From: an uncultured Gammaproteobacteria bacterium
Lineage (GTDB): Bacteria > Pseudomonadota > Gammaproteobacteria > Arenicellales > JAANXG01
Length of the DNA stretch: 64,000 bases
Direction of reading: 5' to 3'
Assembly: GCA_947259705.1 (NCBI GenBank)
Contig: CAMYNL010000023.1
Coordinates: forward strand, 47,801 to 111,800
The notes beneath the pieces are model-generated. The model made no database searches. It was not told the origin of the DNA and saw only the letters and a list, made by a program, of their open reading frames with translations. The translations under genes and the position numbers were made by a program. Shown in pieces: positions 29,049-37,568 of the stretch (its first letter is position 1; each line of letters starts with the position of its first letter).

Positions 29049-29270
29049 TCATATATCGGCGGGGAACGAGATTACACTGTCGGGGGGTATCTTGTCCGTC
29101 GGCAGGAACCGATCCGGCTCCGGGACCGGCGCGGCCGCGTCTGCGGGGGCGGTGGCGCTTTCCGGAGCCGGAGATGGCGCCGGCTGCGCTGCTTCCTCGG
29201 TCGGGGTCTGCGCCCAGGCCGGAAACGCCAGCGCCAGCACGATCAGCCATGGGGCGGGCCTAATCCGCAT
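29049..29270 (-). CDS. Small secreted Pro/Ala-rich protein
   Basis: The product is 73 aa from the ATG at 29270 (an in-frame TTG lies at 29279). A signal peptide (cleavage after PAWAQ) is followed by an Ala/Pro/Glu-rich linker and a short C-terminal DRFLPTDKIPPDSVISFP segment. It overlaps the end of the FGE-fold gene by 11 bases and sits 13 bases before the MotA-like gene. No family recognised. It may be a periplasmic accessory of the complex. Confidence 0.6.
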   Translation of the reverse strand: MRIRPAPWLIVLALAFPAWAQTPTEEAAQPAPSPAPESATAPADAAAPVPEPDRFLPTDKIPPDSVISFPADI

Positions 29271-31599
29271 AGCGCGCAATCCTGAAACCGAGATCCTGGC
29301 GTGGTTTATCGCTGTAGTCGCGATAGCTCAGCCGCAATTCGCTGATGGTGGCGTCGCGCCAGCCCGCGCCCCGCACCACGTGGTGACGGCCCTCTTCGGG
29401 GCCGAGTGGGTCCGTGCTCACCGCCACCTGGCCGAGATAGGCGTCGTAGAAATCATGGCACCATTCTGCCACGTTGCCGCCCATGTCGTGGATGCCGGCG
29501 GGATTGGCCGGAAAACTGGCCACAGGCGCGGTCACCGCGTGGCCGTCGTCGTAGCTGGACAGGGTGGCGGTGAGCACGGAGCCGGCGGCACGGTCGGCGT
29601 AGTTGCCGGCGGCGCCGCTGGGCGGGTAGGCACCGTCCCAGGCATACTTCGCCGCCACCTCGCGCCCGGCGACGCGCGCCGCGTATTCCCATTCCGCCTC
29701 GGTGGGCAGGCGATACCCGTTGCCCGGCGGCCGCACTGCCACCAGGCGCTCGCCTTGCTGCCGGTAGACCGGTGTCAAACCCTCCTTTTCGCTGAGCCAG
29801 TTGAGATAGGCGGCGGCATCGTCCCAGCCCACGCCTACTACCGGCTGGTCGTCGCCGTTCAGCGAACGGCCGCCGACCGCCCCCGAGTCGTGGTCCGGCC
29901 GGAAGCGGCGGAACTCCGCGTTGGTCACCTCGCGGGCGCTCAGGTAGAAGGGGCGGGTCAACACCACCTCGCGCAGACGCTCGTTCGCGCGCCGGCCCTG
30001 CTCGCGCCGCGACGCCCCCATGGTAAACCTGCCCGGCCGGATCAACCGCAGCCGCTGACCTTGGGCTGTCGTCGGTTCGGCCAGCGGGCTGTTCACCGCC
30101 GCCGCGTCCAGCGGCTTCAAGGTGACCGCCACCTCCTTGCTGGTGTCGGCCCGCGGCGTGATGGTGACGCGATGGGGCTGGTAACCGGGCTTCCTGAATT
30201 CCAGGGTATGCGGCAAGGTACTCAGGCGCAGGCGCTGGGCGCCGCGGCCGCGCTCCCGTCCGTCCACGTAGAGCTCGGCATCGGCCGGCTCCGTCACCAC
30301 AAACAGGGTGCCGTATTCGGCCGGCAGCGACACCTCCAGGGAGCCGCTCGCGGCCGCCGCCAGGGTGATACTGCGGGTCACCGAGCGGTGGCCCGCTTTC
30401 GACAGCGCCACCTGGTGCGGCAGGTCCGGGGACACCTCGATCTCGAGGGGTGTGGTGCCGGCGAAGCGGCCGTCGACAGTCACCGCCGCGGTGTCGGGAT
30501 CGCTGCTTATCGCCAGCCGCGCGGCGCTGGGCGCGAGTGTGTAAGGGGGCAGACGCTGCGCCTCCCCTGCCGTCACCTCGATGTCGAACTCGATGCCGTC
30601 ATGCCGCGGCAGGCGCAGTTCGGCGCGGTGGCGCCCGGCCAGAAGTTCGATGGTTGCCGGCGTGGTGCCGGCTGCCTCGCCGTCGATCCACAGGGCGGCA
30701 CCCGCGGGAATGGATTCGATGCTCACCGGCGCCCAGGCCGGAAATAGCTCGATCTCCATTGTCTGCACCTGCCCCATCCCCGTCACCTCCACCTCGAGTT
30801 GCTGCGGCAGGTAACGTTCCGCAGTGAGCTCGAGGCGGCGGCTGCCGGCGGCGACTTCCAGTTCGCGCACCGGTGTCGCGCCCCGCGATTGACCGTCGAT
30901 GCGTAACGCGGCGCCGCTGACCGGGCGCGTGCTCACCGTAAGGCGCCCGGGGAGCTTGTCCAGCTCGAAGTCGAATGATCGCCGGCCATCGGCGCTTATC
31001 TGCACCTTCTCGTTGAGACGGACATAACCGGCCTTCTCGGCGTTGATCTCGTAACTGCCGGGGAACAACAGGTAGCGGCCGCGCAGCTCCACCGCCGGCA
31101 GCGTGCCGCTGATCTGAAGCCGGTCCGGTGCCGGTGCCACACTTATAGACACCGGCACCGCGGTGAACACGAAACCGGCGGCCGCGAGCAGCGCGCCGAA
31201 CACGCCCAGCAACGCCAGGCGCACCCCGCGTCCCGACTTGCGGCGTCCGCTGACGGGCCGCGGCACGCTGACCTCCGCCGGCGCCGCCTCGCCCTCGCGC
31301 ACGCTGAGGGTGTTGTCGGCCAGGTCACAGGCCAGGGTCCGGTCACCGACTTCGATGCGATCACCGTCACGCACCGGCACCGGCTCGGTCACCCGGCGTG
31401 CATTCAGCAGTACCGGCACGGTGGGGCCGCCGGGCGTCAGCCAGGGGTGGCCATCGCGGCATTGTATGTAGGCATATTCATTGCCGGTGTCGTCGCCGGC
31501 CAGGGGGATGTCCGCGGTGCGGCCGCCGATGCTGACGCGGTCGCCGTCGCCGCACTCGCGGCGGCCTTCGGCACCGATGATGATGGTCAGGGCTTTCAA
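29260..31599 (-). CDS. FHA-like/PEGA-repeat/FGE-sulfatase-fold membrane protein
   Basis: The product is 779 aa. An N-terminal FHA-like beta domain (about 1-95, cytoplasmic) is followed by a transmembrane helix (about 126-148), one degenerate and at least four clear PEGA repeats (e.g. IPAGAALWIDGEAAGTTP, DPDTAAVTVDGRFAGTTP), and a C-terminal formylglycine-generating-enzyme fold (about 518-779: RFTMGAS, YRLPTEAEWEYAAR, GGNVAEWC). The active-site segment GAGWRDATISELRLSYRDY...LGFRIAR lacks the catalytic cysteine pair of true FGE, so sulfatase maturation is unlikely. The start is TTG, overlapping the upstream stop (TTGA). Confidence 0.85.
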   Translation of the reverse strand: MKALTIIIGAEGRRECGDGDRVSIGGRTADIPLAGDDTGNEYAYIQCRDGHPWLTPGGPTVPVLLNARRVTEPVPVRDGDRIEVGDRTLACDLADNTLSVREGEAAPAEVSVPRPVSGRRKSGRGVRLALLGVFGALLAAAGFVFTAVPVSISVAPAPDRLQISGTLPAVELRGRYLLFPGSYEINAEKAGYVRLNEKVQISADGRRSFDFELDKLPGRLTVSTRPVSGAALRIDGQSRGATPVRELEVAAGSRRLELTAERYLPQQLEVEVTGMGQVQTMEIELFPAWAPVSIESIPAGAALWIDGEAAGTTPATIELLAGRHRAELRLPRHDGIEFDIEVTAGEAQRLPPYTLAPSAARLAISSDPDTAAVTVDGRFAGTTPLEIEVSPDLPHQVALSKAGHRSVTRSITLAAAASGSLEVSLPAEYGTLFVVTEPADAELYVDGRERGRGAQRLRLSTLPHTLEFRKPGYQPHRVTITPRADTSKEVAVTLKPLDAAAVNSPLAEPTTAQGQRLRLIRPGRFTMGASRREQGRRANERLREVVLTRPFYLSAREVTNAEFRRFRPDHDSGAVGGRSLNGDDQPVVGVGWDDAAAYLNWLSEKEGLTPVYRQQGERLVAVRPPGNGYRLPTEAEWEYAARVAGREVAAKYAWDGAYPPSGAAGNYADRAAGSVLTATLSSYDDGHAVTAPVASFPANPAGIHDMGGNVAEWCHDFYDAYLGQVAVSTDPLGPEEGRHHVVRGAGWRDATISELRLSYRDYSDKPRQDLGFRIARYAD

Positions 31600-33050
31600 A
31601 TCTTCACGTCGCAGCGAACATCCACGACCTGCCCGGTTACACCAGGCTCGACATCGACCTCGAGGCGCAGGTCGCGATAACCGACGCGGGTCCCGCGTAC
31701 TCGGTAACTGCCTGGCAGCAGCGCGATCTGCTGCTCCGTCAGCCGGCCGAGCTTGGCCACCCGGTCGATGGAGACCTCGGTCTGGCCGTCGGAGCGGATC
31801 AGAACCGCCACCGGAGTCACCGCCAGACGCACCAGCCGCTCGAGTTGCGTAAGTTTTGCCTGCAGCCGGGAACCCTGTTGCGGCAGCGTGCCTGCATCGT
31901 TCAGCAGGCGCTCGGCGTTGGCGCGCGGTTCGGCGGATCGCAAACGCTCGGGAGACTCAAGGTAGAGGTCGAGCTGGGCGTGCAGTTCCGCCAGTTGCCG
32001 GGCCTGCCCGCGTCCCATGCGGGCGAACTGCGCTTGGTCGTCGATGGCCAGTACCGCCTGGTAAGCCTCCGCAGCCTCCGCCCAGCGCTCCTCCGCTTCC
32101 AGCCGCCGCGCCTGTTCGCGGTGCCCGGCTATTTCGCGCGCCTGCTGCGCCGCCCGCAGCCGCAGCTCGGCGTCGCGGATCTCGGCGGCATCGGGCTGCA
32201 GTCCTCGCGCCCGCGAGAGGGCCGCGCGGGCCTGTTCCAGCTCACCGCCGTCGATCGCCGTCAGCGCCTCCGACATGGCGGTCCGAAAACGCGCCGCCTC
32301 CAGCGCCGCGGTGCTGCGTGCCGCGCCTTCCGCGGCGGCCTGGGCGTCGGGGTCCAGCCGCGCCGCGGCCTGATAGCGTTCCAGAGCCGCGGCCCAGTCT
32401 CCCCGCGCCTCATGTGCGGCGCCCTGTTCCAGCAGCGAGACCAACTGTTGCAGCGTTTCCGCCCGTGCCAGTCCACGTGTTGCGTCCGGGTGGCCGGGTT
32501 CGATGGCCAGTGCAATGCCGAACTGACGCCGCGCGCCAGCGCTATCGTAGTCCGCAAGGGCGGCGGCGGCGCGCGCCAGCGCCTGCGCCAGCCGCTGCGG
32601 CCTGGCCGCCTCCAGAGCCCGGAAACGCTCGATGACGTCGGTAAAGATCGCGGCGGCATCGGCGAAGCGCCCGTCGGCGAAGGCGACGTCGCCCTCGGCC
32701 AGGCGTTCTAGCGCCGCCTCATAGTCACCGCCTCCCCAGACGCCAGCCTGCTGCGCCTCGAGCGCGGCCTGCTGCGTGAGCAATTCCCGCAGCAGGCGCT
32801 CGGCTTCACGCTTGTCGCGTGCCTGCTGGAGCTGACCGGGGCTGGGTGCCACGGGCGCGGTGCTGGGGGGGGATTCGAACTCTCCGGTCGGCGCGATCGT
32901 CGTCAGCTTGTCATCGAGCAGGCCAGGCAGCACCCAAACCACGAACACCAGGGCGCTCACCAGCACCGCCAGCGTTGCCAGTAGCACCATCCTCACCCAT
33001 GGCCGCGCCCGCAGGCGATTCACGCCGCGATCCCTGCCCGGCGCGCACAC
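31596..33050 (-). CDS. Membrane-anchored helical-repeat protein with PEGA-like C-terminus
   Basis: The product is 484 aa from a GTG start at 33050 (a second GTG at 33023 is possible). A single transmembrane helix (about 20-42) is followed by Pro-rich linker and long TPR-like/coiled-coil helices (about 75-380: repeated ALERYQAAARLDPDAQ-type units). The C-terminal ~80 residues (ALLPGSYRVRGTRVGYRDLRL) look like a PEGA-type beta domain. It is probably a periplasmic scaffold. The stop overlaps the FGE-fold gene start. No named family. Confidence 0.75.
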   Translation of the reverse strand: MCAPGRDRGVNRLRARPWVRMVLLATLAVLVSALVFVVWVLPGLLDDKLTTIAPTGEFESPPSTAPVAPSPGQLQQARDKREAERLLRELLTQQAALEAQQAGVWGGGDYEAALERLAEGDVAFADGRFADAAAIFTDVIERFRALEAARPQRLAQALARAAAALADYDSAGARRQFGIALAIEPGHPDATRGLARAETLQQLVSLLEQGAAHEARGDWAAALERYQAAARLDPDAQAAAEGAARSTAALEAARFRTAMSEALTAIDGGELEQARAALSRARGLQPDAAEIRDAELRLRAAQQAREIAGHREQARRLEAEERWAEAAEAYQAVLAIDDQAQFARMGRGQARQLAELHAQLDLYLESPERLRSAEPRANAERLLNDAGTLPQQGSRLQAKLTQLERLVRLAVTPVAVLIRSDGQTEVSIDRVAKLGRLTEQQIALLPGSYRVRGTRVGYRDLRLEVDVEPGVTGQVVDVRCDVKI

Positions 33051-33063
33051 CCATCGGACAGAC

Positions 33064-34284
33064 TCATGGTGCCCGGAGGGCTGCCGGGGTGTCGCTCGGG
33101 ATCAGGGGGGCGCCGGTCTCGGTGGCGTAGATCTCGCCAAGCAGGTCCCGCCACTGCTGAAACTGCTGCTCCGCCGAGCCGGTCAGCTCAACGGTCTGTC
33201 CCTCCACGTTCACTACCAGTGGCGCGGTCTCGGCCGCGAAGGACTCGCCCAGCTCGCGGATTGCGTCCTTGTGTATCTCCTGCTGCGAACTGAGGTCAGC
33301 GCCTCGCTTGACGCTGTAGGCACCGCCAAGCACCATGGCGTCGCGCAGCGAGTCGGTGTTACTGCTGCCGCCCAGGGCCTCGACGGCGATCGCCCCTACG
33401 ATCAGCGCCGCCCCCAGCAGGTAGCGGTTGGTGGCCTTCTGCTTGATCTCACGCAGCGCCTCCGCTTCCTCGCTGCGCGCCTTGCGCCAGCCGAAGTAAG
33501 GCTCTTCCAGGTCCGCATAAAGGTTGTCGTAGTAACCGTTTACCACGTCGATGAGCAGATGCTCGCGCTCGCGGATCTTCATGACCCGCTCCATCATGGG
33601 TTCGCCCTCGGCCGGCAGCCGCTGGATACGGTACTGACCGTCCTCCGTCACGGCGAGATAGCCATCGAAGGCCTGCGGTGCCAACGTATTCGCGAAGCGC
33701 AGGCGCGCTATGCGCCTGATCTCCCTTAGCTGCTCCGGTGACAGGGCGTTCTTCTCCTGGTACAGGTCGTTGGCGATGCGGTTGTAGATATCCTGGAATA
33801 CTTCCTGGCGATCGGGATCCCGGTAAGCGTCGACACTCACCGCCTTTTCGTACACCGCAGTGAACCACTGCCTACCAGATGCGTCGGCGGCCCGTACCTC
33901 CAGCGCCAATGACTCGCCGTCGGATTCCCTGATGGTGCCCTTGACCAGCACATCGACCGCGTGGGTGTCCGTGGGCAGCACGCGTACCGCGCCCCAGTGC
34001 CCGCTTCGTTGCACGGTCTCGCGCAGGCGGATCGACGCGTAGCGGGATTCAGTGGCGCGTATCTCTTCGCTCAGCCCCTTCTTGACGCGACCTTCATCGC
34101 TGATCTCGCCGCCGTCAAAGACATGGATGCCGACATCCAGCAGCTGCTCTTCGGGTATCTCGGCCTGGGCGTTGATGACCGGGGTGTCTCCGACCTGCTG
34201 AACGGTCATGGTCTGACAGCCCATAATAAGGAGCGCGGCGCACCAGAACGCCGCGCGGGAACCGATTGCGCGTACTGCCGTCAT
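33064..34284 (-). CDS. Outer-membrane-type lipoprotein of the VWA/MotA operon
   Basis: The product is 406 aa from the ATG at 34284. A lipoprotein signal ends in LLIMGC. The mature part begins TMTVQQVGDTP and contains a mixed domain (about 40-190: DVGIHVFDGG, VDVLVKGTI, WFTAVYEKAVSVDAY) and a hydrophobic helix (YLLGAALIVGAIAVEAL, about 275). The residue after the Cys is Gln, consistent with outer-membrane sorting. The start overlaps the upstream stop (ATGA). The family is not one I can name; it may anchor the complex to the outer membrane. Confidence 0.75.
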   Translation of the reverse strand: MTAVRAIGSRAAFWCAALLIMGCQTMTVQQVGDTPVINAQAEIPEEQLLDVGIHVFDGGEISDEGRVKKGLSEEIRATESRYASIRLRETVQRSGHWGAVRVLPTDTHAVDVLVKGTIRESDGESLALEVRAADASGRQWFTAVYEKAVSVDAYRDPDRQEVFQDIYNRIANDLYQEKNALSPEQLREIRRIARLRFANTLAPQAFDGYLAVTEDGQYRIQRLPAEGEPMMERVMKIREREHLLIDVVNGYYDNLYADLEEPYFGWRKARSEEAEALREIKQKATNRYLLGAALIVGAIAVEALGGSSNTDSLRDAMVLGGAYSVKRGADLSSQQEIHKDAIRELGESFAAETAPLVVNVEGQTVELTGSAEQQFQQWRDLLGEIYATETGAPLIPSDTPAALRAP

Positions 34285-35141
34285 TGCCTCTGTGCCTGCT
34301 CGCCCTTGTACCTGCGGTACTCCTCCCAAAGCTTGGCGCGGAGCTCAGGGTCGGTCTCGCTTTCCGCCGCCTCGCGCAACTGCCGGGCCACGATGTCGTC
34401 GTCGGCGGCACCCGGCACCGAGTCCCTCTTCACGGCCGCCGTGCGCCGCTGCTTATCGCCCTGCTCCTGCGGTTCTACTTGGGTCATCTCCGGGGGTTTT
34501 TCAAGGTCCTGATCCTGACGCCGCCCGGCGCCCTGCCGCGTCCCCGCGGTGGCCTCGGCATCGGCCGCGTCCGCGGCCTTGCCACCGGGCTCTCCTTCGC
34601 CGGCCTCACCGGCGCCCCCACCCGTGGATGCATCGCCACCCGCCCCCGCGCCGCCGCCGTCCGGCGAGCCGCTGCGGGCCGCCGCCACCTCTTCCATCTC
34701 GCGCAGCAGCATCTCGTCGAATTCCGACAGCGACCCCCCCAGCCGCCGATCCAGGGTCCTGATTCGCTCGGCTTCCGTCTGTTCGTCCGGGAAGGACAGG
34801 ACCGGCGGCGCCGCGGCCGCGGCGGCAGGGCAGCCCGGTTCCGGGCCGTGGTCGGCGGCGGCGGCCCGAAGCCGCAACACCTCCCGGCAACGCAGCACCA
34901 CTACGCCCTCCAGTCGATCCAGGAAGGCGCGATAGTCCTCGATATCGGCCGCCGACAGCTTGCCACGCCCCGTCATGGTCTCGAATTCTGCCGCCGCCCG
35001 CGAGCGCGTCTCCAGCGCCGCGCGCAACTCTTCCCGCGCCCCCTCCAGCCCGGCCGCACCAGCGATCCCGGAGACGCCCGCGAGGACAACGCAGACCGCG
35101 GCGAGCCGGTACCGGACCGGGGCTGTGGGGATTCGTTTCAT
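34281..35141 (-). CDS. Secreted protein, first gene of the VWA/MotA operon
   Basis: The product is 286 aa from the ATG at 35141, preceded by GGTGAG. A signal peptide (to about residue 28) is followed by helical segments (REELRAALETRSRAAAEFE; SLSEFDEMLLREMEEV), a Gly/Ala/Asp low-complexity linker (about 150-200) and a helical charged C-terminus (DPELRAKLWEEYRRYKG). No family recognised. It overlaps the lipoprotein gene by four bases. The in-frame sequence upstream of 35141 is not signal-like. Confidence 0.65.
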   Translation of the reverse strand: MKRIPTAPVRYRLAAVCVVLAGVSGIAGAAGLEGAREELRAALETRSRAAAEFETMTGRGKLSAADIEDYRAFLDRLEGVVVLRCREVLRLRAAAADHGPEPGCPAAAAAAPPVLSFPDEQTEAERIRTLDRRLGGSLSEFDEMLLREMEEVAAARSGSPDGGGAGAGGDASTGGGAGEAGEGEPGGKAADAADAEATAGTRQGAGRRQDQDLEKPPEMTQVEPQEQGDKQRRTAAVKRDSVPGAADDDIVARQLREAAESETDPELRAKLWEEYRRYKGEQAQRQ

Positions 35142-35250
35142 CTCACCCGATTGAGAACCGTTCGCGACGGCGAAGTTCATGCCCGTCGATAATAGTCGCT
35201 CAGATCTGACATTGAAAAGTTTTCCTATCATTATGAATTACATGACTTTT

Positions 35251-35288
35251 CTTTTATTACCGATCTCTTCTTCTATTACCGATCTCTG
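35251..35288. promoter_or_regulatory. Two tandem 19-bp repeats upstream of the VWA/MotA operon
   Basis: The unit CTTYTATTACCGATCTCT occurs twice back to back (35251-35269 and 35270-35288, two mismatches), in an AT-rich stretch about 110 bases upstream of the operon's first start codon and just past the ATPase stop. The helical-period spacing suggests a regulator binding site, but no protein is assigned. Confidence 0.5.
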
Positions 35289-35316
35289 TCGAGCCGGCGG
35301 ACCGGTCGCCGCGGCG

Positions 35317-37371
35317 CTAGAGGCCAACCCCGCGCAGCCGCAGGGCGTTGCCGGCCACCGACACCGAGCTCAGGCTCATCGCGGCGGCCGCCAGGATCGG
35401 TGACAGGGTCACGCCGAAGGCCGGGTACAACACACCGGCGGCGATGGGCACCCCGAGCAGGTTGTAGATGAAGGCGAAAAACAGATTCTGGCGCACGTTG
35501 TGCATGCTAGCGCTGCTCAGCCGGCGCGCCCGCAGCACCCCCCGCAGGTCACCTCTCACCAGGGTCACGTCGGCGCTGGCGATGGCGATGTCGGCGCCGC
35601 TGCCGAGGGCGATCCCCACATCCGCGGTAGCCAGCGCCGGCGCGTCGTTGATGCTGTCACCCACCATCGCCACCGTGCGCCCCTGGCGCTGCAAGGCCTG
35701 CACCACCGCCGCCTTCTCCCGGGGCGGCACCTCGGCCCGGATGTCGCTGATGCCGAGTTCGCGGCCCACCGCCCGCGCGGTGTCTGCGTTGTCGCCGCTG
35801 ACCATGATGACCTGCACCTCGGCTTCGCGCAGCGCCTTGATCGCCGGCGCACTGGCCGGCCGCACCGGGTCGGCGATGGCAATAATGCCGCGCAGGGAAC
35901 CGCCCGCCGCGACGTAGATCACCGTCTGCGCCTCCCGGCGTAGCGCCTGGGTACGCCGGTCGAGGACCGACACGTCGACGCCGTGGTCCGCCATCAGCGC
36001 TCGATTGCCCACCAGCATGGACTCCCCCGCCAGCACCCCGATGACCCCCCTGCCCTCCACGGTGGCCACCCGCTCGGGAGTCTCCAGCTCCATGCCCTGC
36101 TCCCGCGCCGCCAGCAGGATGGCCTGGGCCAGCGGGTGCTCGCTTTCCCGCTCCAGCCCTGCCGCCGTGCGCAGCACCGTGGCCTCATCGCCGCCGGCGG
36201 TCGCGTCCACCGTCACCACCCTCGGCATGCCGGCGGTCAGGGTGCCGGTCTTGTCGACCACCAGGGTGTCCACCCGGTCCATCACCTCCAGCACCTCGGC
36301 GTTCTTGAGCAATACCCCTGCCTCCGCGCCGCGGCCGATTGCTACCGCGGTCGACAACGGCGTGGCCAGCGCCAGGGCGCCCGGGCAGCCGATGATCAAC
36401 ACTGCCACCGCATTGACCAGGGCATGATTGAGCCTCGGCTCCGGACCCCAGAGGTACCAGGCCAGGCAAGTCAACGCCGCCACCACCAGCACCAGCGGCA
36501 CCAGCCAGGCGGCCAGGGTGTCCACCGTGCGCTGTATCGGGGCGCGGCTGCTCTGCGCCGCGTTGACCATGTCGATGACCTGGGCCAGCAGGGTGTCCTC
36601 GCCCACGCGCTCCGCGCGCATGACGAAACTGCCCGCGGTATTGACGGTGGCGCCGGTGACCGGCTCGCCCGGGTGCCGGGTGACCGGCATCGGTTCCCCG
36701 GTCAGCATCGATTCGTCGATGCTGGCGGTGCCTGCCACCACCACGCCGTCAACAGGCACCTTGTCGCCGGCCTTGACCCGCAGCTTCTGGCCCGGTTCCA
36801 CCGTCGCAAGTTCGACCTCGCGTTCCGTGCCGTCGCCGCGCAGCAGCCGGGCGCGGGCGGGGGCCAGCTCGAACAGCGCCTCTACCGCCTCGCGGGCCTG
36901 GCTGCGCGCGCCCGCCTCAACCAGCTGCCCGAGCAGCAGCAGGCTGACGATCATCGCCGCGGCCTCGAAGTACACCGGCACGCCGCCGTCGATGCCGCGC
37001 ATGGCAGCCGGGAACCATTGCGGCGCGAAGGCGCCCGCCACGCTGTAGGCCCAGGCCACGGTAACGCCGAGGGCAATCAGCGTGTACATGTTCAACGCGC
37101 CGCTGGTCAGCGAGCGCCAGCCGAGGCGCAGAAACGGGCGCCCGCACCAGAACACCACCGGGGTGGCCATCAGGAACTGGACCATCTGCACGGGGCGCAG
37201 CGGCCAGGAGCCGGGACTCCAGCGCTGTACGAAATCACCTGTCATGGCGAGCATGAACACCGGCAGCGCCAGCGCCACGCTGACCCAGAAACGCCTGGGC
37301 AGATCCTCCAGGACGGGGTCCTGCTGGCCTGGACCGGCCCGTGGCCTGTCTTGGCGATCTGTAGGTTTCAT
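35317..37371 (-). CDS. P1B-type heavy-metal ATPase (copper-like) with CPG motif
   Basis: The product is 684 aa from the ATG at 37371 (an in-frame ATG lies 29 codons upstream). Present are eight transmembrane helices, TGE in MLTGEPMPV, DKTGT (Asp373), SEHPLA, and C-terminal FIYNLLGVPIA and MSLSSVSVAGNALRL, which match Cu(I) exporters. Two departures: the transmembrane metal motif reads CPG (329-331) instead of CPC, and the hinge reads GDSIND instead of GDGIND. There is no N-terminal CxxC metal-binding domain. Metal specificity is therefore uncertain. No copper chaperone gene is adjacent. Confidence 0.88.
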   Translation of the reverse strand: MKPTDRQDRPRAGPGQQDPVLEDLPRRFWVSVALALPVFMLAMTGDFVQRWSPGSWPLRPVQMVQFLMATPVVFWCGRPFLRLGWRSLTSGALNMYTLIALGVTVAWAYSVAGAFAPQWFPAAMRGIDGGVPVYFEAAAMIVSLLLLGQLVEAGARSQAREAVEALFELAPARARLLRGDGTEREVELATVEPGQKLRVKAGDKVPVDGVVVAGTASIDESMLTGEPMPVTRHPGEPVTGATVNTAGSFVMRAERVGEDTLLAQVIDMVNAAQSSRAPIQRTVDTLAAWLVPLVLVVAALTCLAWYLWGPEPRLNHALVNAVAVLIIGCPGALALATPLSTAVAIGRGAEAGVLLKNAEVLEVMDRVDTLVVDKTGTLTAGMPRVVTVDATAGGDEATVLRTAAGLERESEHPLAQAILLAAREQGMELETPERVATVEGRGVIGVLAGESMLVGNRALMADHGVDVSVLDRRTQALRREAQTVIYVAAGGSLRGIIAIADPVRPASAPAIKALREAEVQVIMVSGDNADTARAVGRELGISDIRAEVPPREKAAVVQALQRQGRTVAMVGDSINDAPALATADVGIALGSGADIAIASADVTLVRGDLRGVLRARRLSSASMHNVRQNLFFAFIYNLLGVPIAAGVLYPAFGVTLSPILAAAAMSLSSVSVAGNALRLRGVGL

Positions 37372-37568
37372 CGACGTTTGCTCCGCTTGCCGTGCCGCCA
37401 GCGCTGCAGCTAGTCTACCGGAAGCCAGGCGTGCGCTACCGCGTCGCCGGGCAATCACGACGTCGACGGATGATCCAAGTCAAGTGGCAGCCTGTTCCCC
37501 GCGATACACCACAACCACCGACCGTATTGCTCACTCGCCGGAGCCAGTGTCGCGCCGGCACCACGCGG

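Noticed and set aside
29092..30747. Long plus-strand frame of 551 codons opposite the FGE-fold gene
   Set aside because: It is antisense to a protein with clear domains, its composition is Ala/Arg/Gly/His-rich without motifs, and its length follows from GC-rich codon bias.
29260..31599. Active formylglycine-generating enzyme for sulfatases
   Set aside because: The catalytic Cys pair is missing and no sulfatase gene is nearby.
26078..35141. Zorya defence system
   Set aside because: A MotA-like gene is present, but the partner has VWA rather than OmpA-like domains, and no helicase/nuclease (ZorC/D/E) genes are linked.
35983..37413. Plus-strand frame of 476 codons opposite the metal ATPase
   Set aside because: Antisense shadow of a well-conserved ATPase; no family resemblance and His/Gln/Arg-rich composition.
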